DNA of 64,000 bases, taken from assembly GCA_021325635.1 (NCBI GenBank), contig JAJPGV010000007.1, positions 1 to 64,000 of the forward strand, read 5' to 3'. The stretch comes from Chloroflexota bacterium (GTDB lineage Bacteria; Chloroflexota; JAJPGV01). Positions 1 to 8,738 of the stretch are shown piece by piece. The position numbers were made by a program, and so were the translations under genes. How positions within the stretch are numbered: the stretch's first letter is position 1; each line of letters opens with the position of its first letter. The notes under the pieces were generated by a model. The model saw nothing but the letters and a program-made list of their open reading frames with translations. It was not told the DNA's origin and did no database searches.

Positions 1-107
1 AGCTCCTGGGCCATGGCGATGGGCATCCAGTAGCGCCGCAGCAACTCGCCCGCCGGCTGGCCCGGTCCTACCCGCGTGAGGAAATCGTTCTCTGCCTGAC
101 TGAGCAT
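1..107 (-). CDS. Rieske 2Fe-2S oxygenase, N-terminal fragment (runs off the left edge)
   Basis: Only the first 35 codons are inside the window. The peptide begins MLSQAENDFLTRVGPG and continues into LLRRYWMPIAMAQEL. This resembles the N-terminus of phthalate 4,5-dioxygenase-type Rieske oxygenases, and the Rieske oxygenase at 33404-34648 has the same kind of start (RFMRRYWVPALLSEE). The Rieske centre itself would lie outside the window. The start is fixed by a strong ribosome binding site, AAAGGAGGG, at about 111-119 on the minus strand. It lies 67 nt downstream of the UbiD stop, so the two genes probably form one operon. Confidence 0.75.
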   Translation of the reverse strand, partial: MLSQAENDFLTRVGPGQPAGELLRRYWMPIAMAQE

Positions 108-174
108 CCATACCCTCCTTTCGCGGGCAGGCCGCGCTGATGTGGCTCCAGTCTAGCGAAAACGGCCACTCAGG

Positions 175-1863
175 CTAAAGGTCGTGCGTGCGCACGTCCT
201 TCAGACGAGTCCCACGCGGAACCTGGCGCTGTTTCCCAATGAGCTTCTCGCCCGTCTCAAAGTAACGGCCCTGCGTCGCCAGATCGGCTTCATTGGCCTG
301 ATCTGCGGGCCACAGACCCAGCGAATACCCGTGCCAGGGTGACCTCGGCTCGAGCTCGGGCAATCCCAGCTCCTGCCATAGCTCGCGCGCCCGTTCCATG
401 AACTCTCGCGCCGGCAGCGCAATCGGAGGAAGATCAGCCTTGCGGGTGGCGTCGATCAGGATGGCCGAGTCCTCCCTGTCGTAGTTTTCGCCGTTGGCCA
501 CGTAGCGCAGCGGGCCAAATTGCGTGATCCGGGGATGGATCACGTGCAAATCGCGATGAGGCTGCGACCGGTTCACGATGGCCCAGTTGACCACGGTGTC
601 GTCGGTGGGATCGATGTCGTCGTCGACGGCCACCATCAGCTTGGGCGTCTGCCGCTGGCTGAGCATGCTGTACAGGGCATTCATCGGCTCGTAGCGATCG
701 GTCTTGCGCAGCACCACCACGCACACCTGGCGGTTCATCAAGTCCTCGCGCAATGAAACCCGCTGCACTCCGCGGAGACCGCAGCTGTCGCGAAGGTAGC
801 GTAGGACCTGGGTCTCGTAGCCGGATTGCTTGGTCTTGCTGCTCTCGCTGGGCGTGAGCTGGCTGATGATGGACAGGAAGATTGGGTCGCGCCGATGAGT
901 GATAGCGGTGACCTCGAAGCTGAACGACAGCGAGCGTGGATCACAGTAGCCGTGGGCTTCGCCGAAGGAGCCCTCGGGCTCCAGGTAATCCGTCCGAATG
1001 ATGCCCTCGACGACGATCTCGGCGTAGGCCGGGACTTCAATGTCGACCGTCTTGCAGCGAACCAGCTCCAGCGGCTCGCCAATCAGCGCGCCCGCTACGG
1101 CCAGCTCGTCCACGCCCACCGGCGTCATCTGGATGGCCGACAGATAGACCGCGGGCGGAGCGCCGATGACGGCGGCGGCGGGCATGGGACGGCCAAGCGC
1201 GTTGTGCTTCTCCCAGTTGAGCGAGGTGTTGTTGTTGGAGTCGCAGAACACCCCCGTGCGCAGGGGGGACTTGATCATGCCGCGGTACACGCCGGCGTTG
1301 CGGACGCCTGTCTCCGGGTCCTTGGTAACCCAGATCGCCGAATTGAAATACGGCGCGTTGTCGAAGCCTGGGGTCGACATAGGGACCGGCAGCTCGTCCA
1401 GCCCGCCCCGCTCCATGAGGGTATCCCCGGCCCACACGACCTCCTGCACCGGCCCTTCATCCACGACCCGCGCCGGGATGGGATTGGCCAGCGCCCGGCT
1501 CCAGCGATCCAGCACCTCGTCCGAGGTGCAGCCCATACTGAGCGTGTAGATCTCCTCGGAGCCGGCCAGCGCGCCCACGACGACGGGAATGTCGAACACG
1601 CGGCCGCGGCTGTCCCGAACGCTCTCGAACAGGAACGCCTTGCGCTTCGCTTCCGGCAAGCCGCGAAATTGCCAGCGCACGAGCGGGTGCATTTCTGTGT
1701 CCTTGTCGATGCTGCGCCGAACGCGCACGAGCAGATCCCTGGCTTCCAGCTCGCGCAGGTGCGATCTCAACTCGTACGGCTTGATCCCAGCCGGCAGGGA
1801 TTCGTGAACGCCTATGGCCATGACGCTATTGTGCATCGCCCGTCGTTTGTCCTGTATCCTCAT
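175..1863 (-). CDS. UbiD family decarboxylase (copy 1, divergent clade)
   Basis: 562 aa. UbiD enzymes catalyse reversible decarboxylation of aromatic or unsaturated acids with prenylated FMN in the cytoplasm. Visible family features are GVYRGM with the conserved Arg at about 194, YAEIVVEG with Glu at about 282 and 287, and EPEGSFGEAHGY at about 295-306, which replaces the usual EGPFGEWPGYY. That substitution sets it apart from the three other UbiD copies here. Met codons at residues 10 and 15 are alternative starts, and I see no clear ribosome binding site before residue 1. It is followed by a Rieske oxygenase start and is divergent from a prephenate-dehydratase-like gene 59 bp away. The substrate cannot be read from the sequence; an aromatic acid is an inference. 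Confidence 0.9.
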   Translation of the reverse strand: MRIQDKRRAMHNSVMAIGVHESLPAGIKPYELRSHLRELEARDLLVRVRRSIDKDTEMHPLVRWQFRGLPEAKRKAFLFESVRDSRGRVFDIPVVVGALAGSEEIYTLSMGCTSDEVLDRWSRALANPIPARVVDEGPVQEVVWAGDTLMERGGLDELPVPMSTPGFDNAPYFNSAIWVTKDPETGVRNAGVYRGMIKSPLRTGVFCDSNNNTSLNWEKHNALGRPMPAAAVIGAPPAVYLSAIQMTPVGVDELAVAGALIGEPLELVRCKTVDIEVPAYAEIVVEGIIRTDYLEPEGSFGEAHGYCDPRSLSFSFEVTAITHRRDPIFLSIISQLTPSESSKTKQSGYETQVLRYLRDSCGLRGVQRVSLREDLMNRQVCVVVLRKTDRYEPMNALYSMLSQRQTPKLMVAVDDDIDPTDDTVVNWAIVNRSQPHRDLHVIHPRITQFGPLRYVANGENYDREDSAILIDATRKADLPPIALPAREFMERARELWQELGLPELEPRSPWHGYSLGLWPADQANEADLATQGRYFETGEKLIGKQRQVPRGTRLKDVRTHDL

Positions 1864-1922
1864 CGGGCGGATGAGGCCGGCCCAGCGGTCCGGCCTCGAA
1901 GACCACGCGGGAGGTAGCGGCG

Positions 1923-2756
1923 ATGGCCGAACAAGGAAGCCTGATCCTGGCGGCGCTCGGAGGCGCGGTGACCTTTGGGGGCGAGGCTGCCTTGCGTATG
2001 GTGCAGCTGTATCCGGAGTTCAGGCCAGAGGTCGTGTTCTATCCCACCGCCGAGGAAGCGTTCGGCGCGGTCCTGGCGGGCAAAGCCGATGCCACCTGCG
2101 CGCCCGAGCAGATGTCCGCCACAGGATTTCACCACGGCAGCCAGAGCAGGCTGGCCAGGCCCGACTCGCCCGCCTTCGTCGCCGCCGAAGTCACCCATGG
2201 CTATCACTGCGCGCTGCTGGTCAAGCCGGGCGCGCCAACCGAGGGCATCCGCGAAGTGCAGGGGCATACCGGATCCATCACCCAGAGCAGGCAGTGGCTC
2301 GAGAAGCACCTGCCGCAGGCCAAGATCACCATCGTGGATACGAGCTCATTCGGCGCCGCGCAGGCGGTGGTCGACAGCGATGGCTCCATTGCCTCCGTCG
2401 GCACTCCTGCCGCCGCTCGGCAGTTTGGGCTCGAGATGCGGCATACCGAGATCGACGGCGGCAGCGTCGCCAGCTACTGGGGCTTCTCAGCCCGGCCGAT
2501 CTTCGTCGATACTCCGAACCGCGTCATTCTCGCCGGCCGCATGGAGGGAGACGGCTCCCTTACCGACGTCGTCCAGGCCATGGCCTCCGCCGGATACAAG
2601 CTCTCCACCTGCTTCCCCGAGGCCACCGGCCGTAAGCTGTTCGAGTACGACTACGCCTTGCGGTTTGTCGGCTCCGGCCGGCTGGCTAGCGTCCAGGAAG
2701 CGGTTCGGGCCTTCCCGACCGTGCGTGTGGCCGGCGCCTACCAGGGCAAGGAGTAG
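1923..2756 (+). CDS. Prephenate-dehydratase-like protein with altered catalytic motif
   Basis: 277 aa, the usual length of prephenate dehydratase with a C-terminal ACT domain. The fold markers line up: a start like ALGGAVTFGGEAA (GPxGTFSxEAA in the family), HCALLVKPG, GSITQSRQWL in the place of SHPQALxQC, and GSIASVGTPAAARQFGL. The catalytic TRF motif is replaced by SYWGFS, and the usual ENS motif is not recognisable. The C-terminal 75 residues resemble an ACT domain. It may therefore bind an aromatic ligand rather than dehydrate prephenate. The start has a ribosome binding site, GGAGG, 8 nt upstream. It is divergent from UbiD copy 1, which suggests a shared role or regulation. Confidence 0.7.
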   Translation: MAEQGSLILAALGGAVTFGGEAALRMVQLYPEFRPEVVFYPTAEEAFGAVLAGKADATCAPEQMSATGFHHGSQSRLARPDSPAFVAAEVTHGYHCALLVKPGAPTEGIREVQGHTGSITQSRQWLEKHLPQAKITIVDTSSFGAAQAVVDSDGSIASVGTPAAARQFGLEMRHTEIDGGSVASYWGFSARPIFVDTPNRVILAGRMEGDGSLTDVVQAMASAGYKLSTCFPEATGRKLFEYDYALRFVGSGRLASVQEAVRAFPTVRVAGAYQGKE

Positions 2757-2783
2757 GTAGCTGCCGTGCGCTGAGAGCGGGCG

Positions 2784-2993
2784 TCAGGCAGCACGGCGCG
2801 GCAACGAAGATCTGTGCCGGTGCGGCTTCTGCGCCTGCATCTGCCAGTAGCGGCGCCGCTGGGCCACGTACTCCTCGAGCGGAGTTATGGAGGTTCGCCT
2901 CCCAGCGAGCAGCTGCTGATACTCGGCAATGAGCTCGAAAGCTCCTATTGGTTGATCGCATCGTTTTTTCATCGTCATCTCGTCCATCATCAA
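2784..2993 (-). CDS. Small hypothetical protein (uncertain)
   Basis: Up to 69 aa; starts are possible at the first Met codons or at MKKRCDQPIGAFELI. The middle part (AEYQQLLAGRRTSITPLEEYVAQRRRYWQ) looks like a soluble amphipathic helix pair and has less random composition than neighbouring shadow frames. There is no convincing ribosome binding site and no family is recognised. It sits inside the 425-bp gap 2757-3181 between the prephenate-dehydratase-like gene and the glycosyltransferase. Nothing else was seen in that gap. Confidence 0.35.
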   Translation of the reverse strand: MMMDEMTMKKRCDQPIGAFELIAEYQQLLAGRRTSITPLEEYVAQRRRYWQMQAQKPHRHRSSLPRRAA

Positions 2994-3181
2994 TAACGGT
3001 CCAAGCTGGCAGCCTGTTATCGTCTAACCGGACGGGTAACGCACAATTCGATCCGACCCAGGCACCCATGGCTTTCTGGCGAGCTTCTCATGCCGAGCGC
3101 AGGGCGACGCATCCCTTCCACGCACCCCGAAGGGATTCCGCGCTCGTCGCTCAGGCTGGCCCAAGGCCAATCACGTCGCGC

Positions 3182-4414
3182 TTAGGCCAGCAGCTCCTGG
3201 ATCGACGGCTGAGGCTCCACGTACACGGGGCGCCGGCGAATCTGCGTGCCGACCTTGGCGAACGCGGTGAGATAGGCCCGAGCTACGTTCGGCCAGATCA
3301 TCTCGTGGCCAAGACCGTAAGCGCGTCGCTGCAGCGACGTACGGTAGTCCGGGTTGCGCAGCATGGCACCAATACGCGTCTGCAGCGACTGCGCATCGCG
3401 AGCGTCGGCCAGCAGTCCTCGACCATCGGCCAGCACCTCGCGCGCATAGGCGGAAGGAGTCGACACCACAGCGCGCCCGCAGCCGAGGGCGTACGCCAGG
3501 GTGCCGCTGACGATCTGATTCAGGTCGAGGTACGGCACAACGTACACATCCGAGGCGAGCAGATGCAGCACCAGCTCGCGGTAGCGCAGGTAGCGGTTCT
3601 TGAAGATGACGTGTCGCTGCAGCCCCAGCCGCGCGACCAGCGCCTCCAGCTGCTCACGGTAGGCCTCGCCCATCTCGGCTCGTACTCCGGGATGGGTTTC
3701 CCCCACCACCAGGTACGCCAGGTTGGGAAACTCATCCACCAGCCCGGCGATAGCTTCGATGGCGTACTCGATACCTTTGCCCGGATTCATCAGACCGCAG
3801 GTCGCAAGCACCGGACGGCCTTCCAATCCCAGAGCGCGCTTGGCCGTATCGGGCGGCACGAAGCGCACGTTTGGCACGCCGTGCGGGATGAACTGCACGC
3901 TATGTGGATCGATGCCGTAGTCGCGGGCCAGGATGTCCCGCGCCGTCTGCGCCAGGACGACAGTGAGCGCGGAGCGCTCGATGATCTGACGGGTGACCGC
4001 GCGCAGCTCCGATTCAGGATTGGGGAGAGTGGTGTGCATCGTAAGCACGACCGGCTTCTCGATCCGGTCGAGGAAGCGAAACAGATGTGATCCCCTGCTG
4101 CCGCCAAAGAGCCCGTATTCGTGCTGGATGTTCACCACTTCGCATGAGCTGGCATTCAGCAACCGCGCGGCCTCTTCGTAGGACTCGACGTCGTCGCGTT
4201 CGATTTGCCATTTCACGGCAGGCGGATAGGCGTAGCTTCGGGCCGGATCGTTGATGGCAACGATCCGGCCCGGCGCATCGGCATTCAGGTGATTGACGGC
4301 CGTCACGAGATCGCGCGTAAAGGTGGCAATGCCGCACTCGCGCGGCGGATAACTGGCGAGATAGGCTGCTTTGGGCCAGCCGGCCCCCGAGCCAAGACGT
4401 GTCAATACAGCCAT
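3182..4414 (-). CDS. GT4-family glycosyltransferase
   Basis: 410 aa, GT-B fold. The N-terminal half contains SYPPRECGIATFTRDL, a common start for family-4 enzymes, then VNIQHEYGLFGG and PVVLTMHTTLPNP. The C-terminal nucleotide-sugar domain starts near LATCGLMNPGKGIEYAIEA and has SDVYVVPYLDLNQIVSGTLAYALGCGRAVVSTP, the typical acceptor and donor-binding region. It should transfer a sugar, possibly mannose, from a nucleotide donor to an unknown acceptor at the cytoplasmic side of the membrane. A GGGAGGG ribosome binding site lies about 10 nt before the start. No other cell-envelope genes adjoin it, so the product is unknown. Confidence 0.88.
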   Translation of the reverse strand: MAVLTRLGSGAGWPKAAYLASYPPRECGIATFTRDLVTAVNHLNADAPGRIVAINDPARSYAYPPAVKWQIERDDVESYEEAARLLNASSCEVVNIQHEYGLFGGSRGSHLFRFLDRIEKPVVLTMHTTLPNPESELRAVTRQIIERSALTVVLAQTARDILARDYGIDPHSVQFIPHGVPNVRFVPPDTAKRALGLEGRPVLATCGLMNPGKGIEYAIEAIAGLVDEFPNLAYLVVGETHPGVRAEMGEAYREQLEALVARLGLQRHVIFKNRYLRYRELVLHLLASDVYVVPYLDLNQIVSGTLAYALGCGRAVVSTPSAYAREVLADGRGLLADARDAQSLQTRIGAMLRNPDYRTSLQRRAYGLGHEMIWPNVARAYLTAFAKVGTQIRRRPVYVEPQPSIQELLA

Positions 4415-4744
4415 TGGCGCATGTCCCTCCCTGCCGGGCTGAATACGCGAACGCCCGGCAACATTCTGTGCCAGGTTGAAACGAACGATGGGAGACCTTG
4501 AGAAGCTCCCTGCGAGTTACGCAAAAGCCATGCCAGGCCTGGGCGGCCGGTGCCCGACAAGCGGCGCCGGTCACGCCCCCAGGGGCTGCTTCCTTCCGAA
4601 GGTTGTACCCTTGCTCTGCGTTCCATCGCTCCAACTCAGACGGCAATTGCTGGCAGATAAGGTGAGGCAACTATAACCCGACTCAGGTGGCGGCGGGCAG
4701 CTAATATCGGCCGCCGCAAGACACGCCCGGACGACACCGCCCGT
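4415..4744. other. Intergenic region between divergent genes
   Basis: 330 bp between the glycosyltransferase (minus) and the copper lipoprotein (plus). It must carry both promoters. I see no convincing open reading frame, RNA gene or long palindrome. AT-rich patches near 4664-4680 (ggcaactataa) and 4701-4708 (ctaatatc) are the likeliest promoter positions for the plus-strand gene. Confidence 0.5.
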
Positions 4745-5239
4745 TTGCGAACGGTCCGGACAGCAGCGGCCACGGCCGCGATCCTGCTGGCTGCATGCGG
4801 AGGCGTGAGCCAGGTCGCTGCTCCTGCCACGACGGCCACACCCAGGCCGATCGTCATTTCCTCCACCAGCACTCCCGGACGGCCACCTACGCCATCCGGC
4901 GGCCCGGCTGTCCCCAACCCGACAGCGCTCACCCCGTTTGCCACGTCTATCCCCACTCAGCCGACTGCCGAGGCGCTGCTGACCGTAGTTGCGAGCAACC
5001 AAATCCGCACCAGCGACTTCAGCTTCGCGCCGGTAACGCTCGAGGTCACTGCCGGAATCAAGGTGACCTGGACCAATGCCGGACCCTCCAACCACACCAT
5101 CACCGCCAACGACGGCTCGTGGGATTCCGGCATCGTCGTGCGCAACTCCAGCTTCTCCTACACACCGACCCGTGCGGGCACGTTCGCCTATCACTGCGCC
5201 ATTCATCCCACTATGCAGGGAACGCTGGTCGTACGCTGA
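4745..5239 (+). CDS. Blue-copper (cupredoxin) lipoprotein
   Basis: 164 aa from a TTG start. Residues 1-18 form a lipoprotein signal ending LLAAC (Cys18), followed by a Thr/Pro-rich linker to about residue 78. The C-terminal 85 residues are a plastocyanin-like domain with all four type-1 copper ligands visible: His117 (SNHTITAN), Cys151, His154 and Met157 (YHCAIHPTMQGT). It should carry electrons at the outer face of the membrane. The TTG start is chosen because it directly precedes the signal peptide and an in-frame stop lies just upstream; no clear ribosome binding site is seen. The stop overlaps the proposed start of the following phosphoribosyltransferase. Confidence 0.85.
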   Translation: MRTVRTAAATAAILLAACGGVSQVAAPATTATPRPIVISSTSTPGRPPTPSGGPAVPNPTALTPFATSIPTQPTAEALLTVVASNQIRTSDFSFAPVTLEVTAGIKVTWTNAGPSNHTITANDGSWDSGIVVRNSSFSYTPTRAGTFAYHCAIHPTMQGTLVVR

Positions 5240-5727
5240 GCCCCAGACGGCGGATCCACCTGAGCTGGCGCACCATCCACGCCTGCGTGGACCGGCTCGT
5301 CGCCCAGCTCGACAGGGACTACGACTGCCTGCTGGTCATTACCCGCGGCGGACTGGTTCCCGCCTGCCTGATCAGCGAGCAGCTCGGCCTGCGCAACATT
5401 CTCGTGGCGGCGGTCATGTTCTACACCGGGGTCGACGAAAGGGTCGAAGCCCCAATCTTCCTCCAGTTCCCGGCAGATCCACTGCTAGCAGGCAAGAAGG
5501 TGCTGGTGGTGGACGACGTCTGGGACAGCGGGCGCACCATCCTGGCGGTAAAGGCACGAGTGCAGGAGGCCCAGGGACGGCCAACCCTGGCGGTGCTCCA
5601 CTACAAACCCAAGTACTCGCAGTTTCCGAACACTCGGCCGGACTTCTTCGGGGCGGAATCGGCGGACTGGCTCGTGTACCCCTGGGACCCGCTGAGCCGC
5701 TATTCGAAGGCTACGTCCGCCGGATAA
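5236..5727 (+). CDS. Purine phosphoribosyltransferase (Gpt-like)
   Basis: About 163 aa. The PRPP-binding loop VLVVDDVWDSGRTI and the upstream VITRGGLVPACLISEQLGLRN resemble xanthine-guanine phosphoribosyltransferase (Gpt), including the IHLSWRTIHACVDRL start region that corresponds to the Gpt N-terminus. It probably salvages a purine base with PRPP. The reading frame stays open upstream through the cupredoxin gene, but that part is a shadow. No ATG or GTG sits near the expected start; a CTG at 5236 overlaps the previous stop as CTGA and is my best guess. The 3' end overlaps the convergent amidohydrolase gene by 17 bp. Confidence 0.75.
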   Translation: MSPRRRIHLSWRTIHACVDRLVAQLDRDYDCLLVITRGGLVPACLISEQLGLRNILVAAVMFYTGVDERVEAPIFLQFPADPLLAGKKVLVVDDVWDSGRTILAVKARVQEAQGRPTLAVLHYKPKYSQFPNTRPDFFGAESADWLVYPWDPLSRYSKATSAG

Positions 5728-7300
5728 CACGGCCAGCCAGGACCGCTGCATCCTGGCGCCCGCGGGCCAGCGCCGGCCGCCCGTTCACGAATACCCATTC
5801 GATGCCTGCGGCCAGCTCGAACGGGCTGGCGTACGTCGAGCGATCCTGCACCGTGCGTGGATCGAACAGCGTAAGATCGGCCGCCAGCCCCTGTCGTACC
5901 AGGCCGCGATCCGTCAGCCCCAGCCGAGCGGCCGGCGCCCCGGTCATGCGCCGCACCGCCTCCGGCAGATCGAGCAGGCGCTGCTCCCGCACGTAGCGGC
6001 CGAGGATGCGCGGAAACGTCCCGAACAGGCGTGGATTCGGCCGGCCGCTCCAGAAGCCATCCGTGCCCACCATGTGCAGTGGAAAAGCCAGGGCAGCTTC
6101 GAGCACCTGCTCGGCCCCATGCATCAGCAGGATGGACGCGTTCAAATCCTCGGCCAGCAACACCTCCGCCACGACGTCGATCGGATCCTGATGCCACTCG
6201 TCTGCCGCCTGCTGGATCGACTTGCCGTCCAGGCCGGCCGCTGCCGGGCTGGCCAGTCCGGCGAACCGAATGTTCTCCCAGCCGCAGGCGCCAGCCAGGT
6301 TCTCCCAGCCGGAGCCGCTACTTCGAATGTCGCTCGCCATACGCCGCCGCTCCAGCGGTTGGCGCAGGCGTCTCAACAGCGCGTCGGGGCCTCCCTGGTG
6401 AGCCCATGGGGGTAGCACGGCCGCCAGCATCGTACTGCCGGCCACGTAGGGATAGTGGTCGTAGCTCACGTCCAGCCCTGCGACCCACGCGCTCGATAGG
6501 GCCTCGAGCAGCGGCTGCATGTGCTGCCAGTTGCGCGCGCCCATCGCCTTGAGGTGAGAGACGTGGACCGGCACACCCGTATCGCGGCCGATGTCGATCA
6601 TCTCCTGGATCGAGTCGAGCACGAAGTCGGACTCGTTCCGCACGTGCGCGACGAGGATCCCGCCGCGCGCCGCGCACGTGCGGTACAGCGCCAGCAACTC
6701 CTCCTTGGCGGCATAGCAGCACGGCGCGTAGATAAGGCCCGTGGACAGGCCGAATGCACCGGCGTCGATGGCCTCGACCACCAGATCGCACATACGATCG
6801 ACCTCATCCGGAGTGGCAGGCCGAGCGTCCATGCCCATCACCCAGCAGCGAATCGCTCCGTGTGTCACCAGCGCCGTCGCGTTCGGCGCGGCCGGTGAGG
6901 ACTCGAGGGCAGCCAAATAGTCGGCGAAGGTAGGCCAGCTCCAATCCACGTCATGGCTGCCCAGCAGGGCGGAGAGGTAACGTCGGCGATCGGGCACGTC
7001 CGCCGGCCGCACCGGCGCTACCGACGATCCGTCCTGCCCCAGAAGCTCAGTCGTGATGCCTTGAGAGATCTTGTCCGGACAGTCACCCGCGACCAGACGG
7101 CGGAGGTCGCTGTGGCTGTGCATGTCGATGAAACCGGGGGCCACCACAAGGCCGCTCGCCTCGACCGTCAACGCGGCGCCGGCCGGCAGGGCGGGGCCAA
7201 GCGCCGCGATACGCTCACCTTCGATGCCTACGTCTGCCCGAAAGGGCGGCGCGCCGCTGCCATCGACGATGAGCCCGCCGCGAATGAGGACGTCGATCAT
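5711..7300 (-). CDS. D-aminoacylase / N-acyl-D-amino-acid deacylase family amidohydrolase
   Basis: 529 aa. Metal-dependent amidohydrolase of the D-aminoacylase group. The first metal site is FIDMHSHSD (His61, His63). VAHVRNESDFVLDSI and VHVSHLKAMG are the family segments carrying further ligands, and HMVGTDGFWSG holds the catalytic Asp region, followed by FGTFPRILGRYVRE. The Cys ligand found in characterised D-aminoacylases (in GNCG) is replaced here by GQDG, so it belongs to a subgroup whose substrate may differ. It probably hydrolyses an N-acyl or cyclic amide bond in the cytoplasm. It stands alone, convergent with the phosphoribosyltransferase and divergent from a small membrane protein. 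Confidence 0.88.
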   Translation of the reverse strand: MIDVLIRGGLIVDGSGAPPFRADVGIEGERIAALGPALPAGAALTVEASGLVVAPGFIDMHSHSDLRRLVAGDCPDKISQGITTELLGQDGSSVAPVRPADVPDRRRYLSALLGSHDVDWSWPTFADYLAALESSPAAPNATALVTHGAIRCWVMGMDARPATPDEVDRMCDLVVEAIDAGAFGLSTGLIYAPCCYAAKEELLALYRTCAARGGILVAHVRNESDFVLDSIQEMIDIGRDTGVPVHVSHLKAMGARNWQHMQPLLEALSSAWVAGLDVSYDHYPYVAGSTMLAAVLPPWAHQGGPDALLRRLRQPLERRRMASDIRSSGSGWENLAGACGWENIRFAGLASPAAAGLDGKSIQQAADEWHQDPIDVVAEVLLAEDLNASILLMHGAEQVLEAALAFPLHMVGTDGFWSGRPNPRLFGTFPRILGRYVREQRLLDLPEAVRRMTGAPAARLGLTDRGLVRQGLAADLTLFDPRTVQDRSTYASPFELAAGIEWVFVNGRPALARGRQDAAVLAGRVIRRT

Positions 7301-7335
7301 CGCTCCTAGGGTACTCAGCGTGCCATCATTAGCTG

Positions 7336-7542
7336 ATGCCCGAAGGACGGCGCAACGGCGACCCGCATCCGCTCGGCGAGGATCCGGACTCCTACCTGGA
7401 GCGGCTCAACTACCGGCCCACCAAAACCGATCACGGCAAGCTGGGCTACGTCATGGGCCTCGGACTGCTGTTCCTGGCCTTCATGACGCTCTTCCTGGGC
7501 GGCCTGGTTGGAACGGCCTTTCTGCACACTCCCGGTCGCTAG
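7336..7542 (+). CDS. Small single-pass membrane protein
   Basis: 68 aa. The N-terminal 35 residues are polar (DPHPLGEDPDSYLERLNYRP) and the C-terminal half has one transmembrane helix, YVMGLGLLFLAFMTLFLGGL. It has no recognised family. It is divergent from the amidohydrolase, 35 bp away, and precedes the site-2 protease gene by 68 bp on the same strand. The codon use and clear membrane segment make it more credible than the overlapping antisense frames. Confidence 0.6.
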   Translation: MPEGRRNGDPHPLGEDPDSYLERLNYRPTKTDHGKLGYVMGLGLLFLAFMTLFLGGLVGTAFLHTPGR

Positions 7543-7598
7543 CGGGAGCGGCAGCCGGAGGGATCGGTCCGGCTCAGCATTTTCTTACCCAGCAAGGC

Positions 7599-7604
7599 TA
7601 AACT
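7599..7604 (+). promoter_or_regulatory. Probable leaderless promoter, -10 TAAACT
   Basis: TAAACT ends 6 nt before the ATG at 7611, so transcription would begin at about the first base of the start codon. No ribosome binding site lies between. The -35 element is not clear. Confidence 0.45.
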
Positions 7605-7610
7605 GCTGAC

Positions 7611-8720
7611 ATGGGCCGCTCGCTCAAGATTGGCTCCGTTCGAGGAATCGACGTCCGGCTGCACATCACCTTCCCGCTGATCGTGATCTGGGCGGCAATC
7701 GACTGGGCTGGGGCCAGGGATCTGGCCTGGACGGGAGCGTTGTACGGCGTCATCCTGGTACTCCTGCTGTTTGTGTGCGTCGTGCTGCATGAGCTCGGGC
7801 ACAGCCTCATGGCGATGCGCTACGGGGTCCGCGTCAAGGACATCACCCTGCTGCCGATTGGCGGCGTGGCCCAGATGCGGCGCATGCCCGCCAGGCCCTA
7901 CCAGGAGCTGCTGGTAGCGCTCGCCGGGCCGGCAGTGAACGTGGCCATTGCGCTCGTCCTGGGAGCCATCATCTGGGCTTCGGCCGGCGGCCACTTTCCG
8001 ACCGTCTTCCGGCTGCTGCGGATAGCGCTGTTCCCAAGCCCCAGAGGTGTGCTGTACTACCTGCTCATGGCCAACGCCACCATGGCGCTGTTCAACCTCA
8101 TTCCCGCCTTTCCCATGGATGGTGGCCGCGTCCTGCGCTCCCTGCTCGCCATGTCGCTGAGCCACGTGAAGGCGACGGTCGTGGCCGCCAGGGCGGGGCA
8201 GTTCATTGCCATGGGCCTCATTGCCCTGGCCTTTTACGCGCTCAACCCGGTGATCATGCTGGTCGGCTTCTTCATCTTCACCGGTGCCACGCAGGAGCTG
8301 CGCGGAGCACACGTGCGCAGGGTGCTGACCGGCATCACCGCGGGCCAGGCCGTTGGCTTGAGCGCGGCTCCTCAGCTCGATCCCGATCAGCCGCTTGGCT
8401 CGGTCACGCAGCTGGCCGTGTTCAACCATGAGCCCGACTTTCCCATCATGCGTGACGGCAAGCTCGTGGGTGTGCTCCACGTCCCTGCACTGAACGAAGC
8501 TATCAAGGAGCACGGGCCCTGGGCCCCTGTCAGCGCCGCCATGCGCGTGCTGCCGCTCAGCGCCAAGGCCAGCGACAGCCTGTACGAAGTGGAGCAGCTG
8601 CTGGACGACAGTGAGGCCGAAGCCGTGACCGTGAACGACGACAACGGCTTCTTCCGTGGCGTGCTCACCCGCCAGGCTATCGGACAGATGTACGCCAGGG
8701 CATTCGCCCTGCGCAGCTAA
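7611..8720 (+). CDS. Site-2 protease family (M50) zinc metalloprotease with CBS-like tail
   Basis: 369 aa intramembrane protease of the SpoIVFB/Rip type. The zinc motif HELGH is at residues 60-64, and the second zinc ligand is the Asp in [11 protein letters not shown] at 162-172. Several transmembrane helices span roughly residues 20-40, 44-62, 98-122, 145-165 and 190-225. The C-terminal 140 residues (from about 230) look like a pair of CBS repeats, as in many family members. It would cleave membrane-embedded substrates such as anti-sigma factors; no such target gene is nearby. The start follows a likely leaderless promoter. Confidence 0.92.
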   Translation: MGRSLKIGSVRGIDVRLHITFPLIVIWAAIDWAGARDLAWTGALYGVILVLLLFVCVVLHELGHSLMAMRYGVRVKDITLLPIGGVAQMRRMPARPYQELLVALAGPAVNVAIALVLGAIIWASAGGHFPTVFRLLRIALFPSPRGVLYYLLMANATMALFNLIPAFPMDGGRVLRSLLAMSLSHVKATVVAARAGQFIAMGLIALAFYALNPVIMLVGFFIFTGATQELRGAHVRRVLTGITAGQAVGLSAAPQLDPDQPLGSVTQLAVFNHEPDFPIMRDGKLVGVLHVPALNEAIKEHGPWAPVSAAMRVLPLSAKASDSLYEVEQLLDDSEAEAVTVNDDNGFFRGVLTRQAIGQMYARAFALRS

Positions 8721-8738
8721 CCAGAAGACCGCCGGCCG

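Noticed and set aside
4795-5235. Upstream extension of the phosphoribosyltransferase frame
   Set aside because: His/Arg-rich shadow of the cupredoxin gene; homology starts only after 5236.
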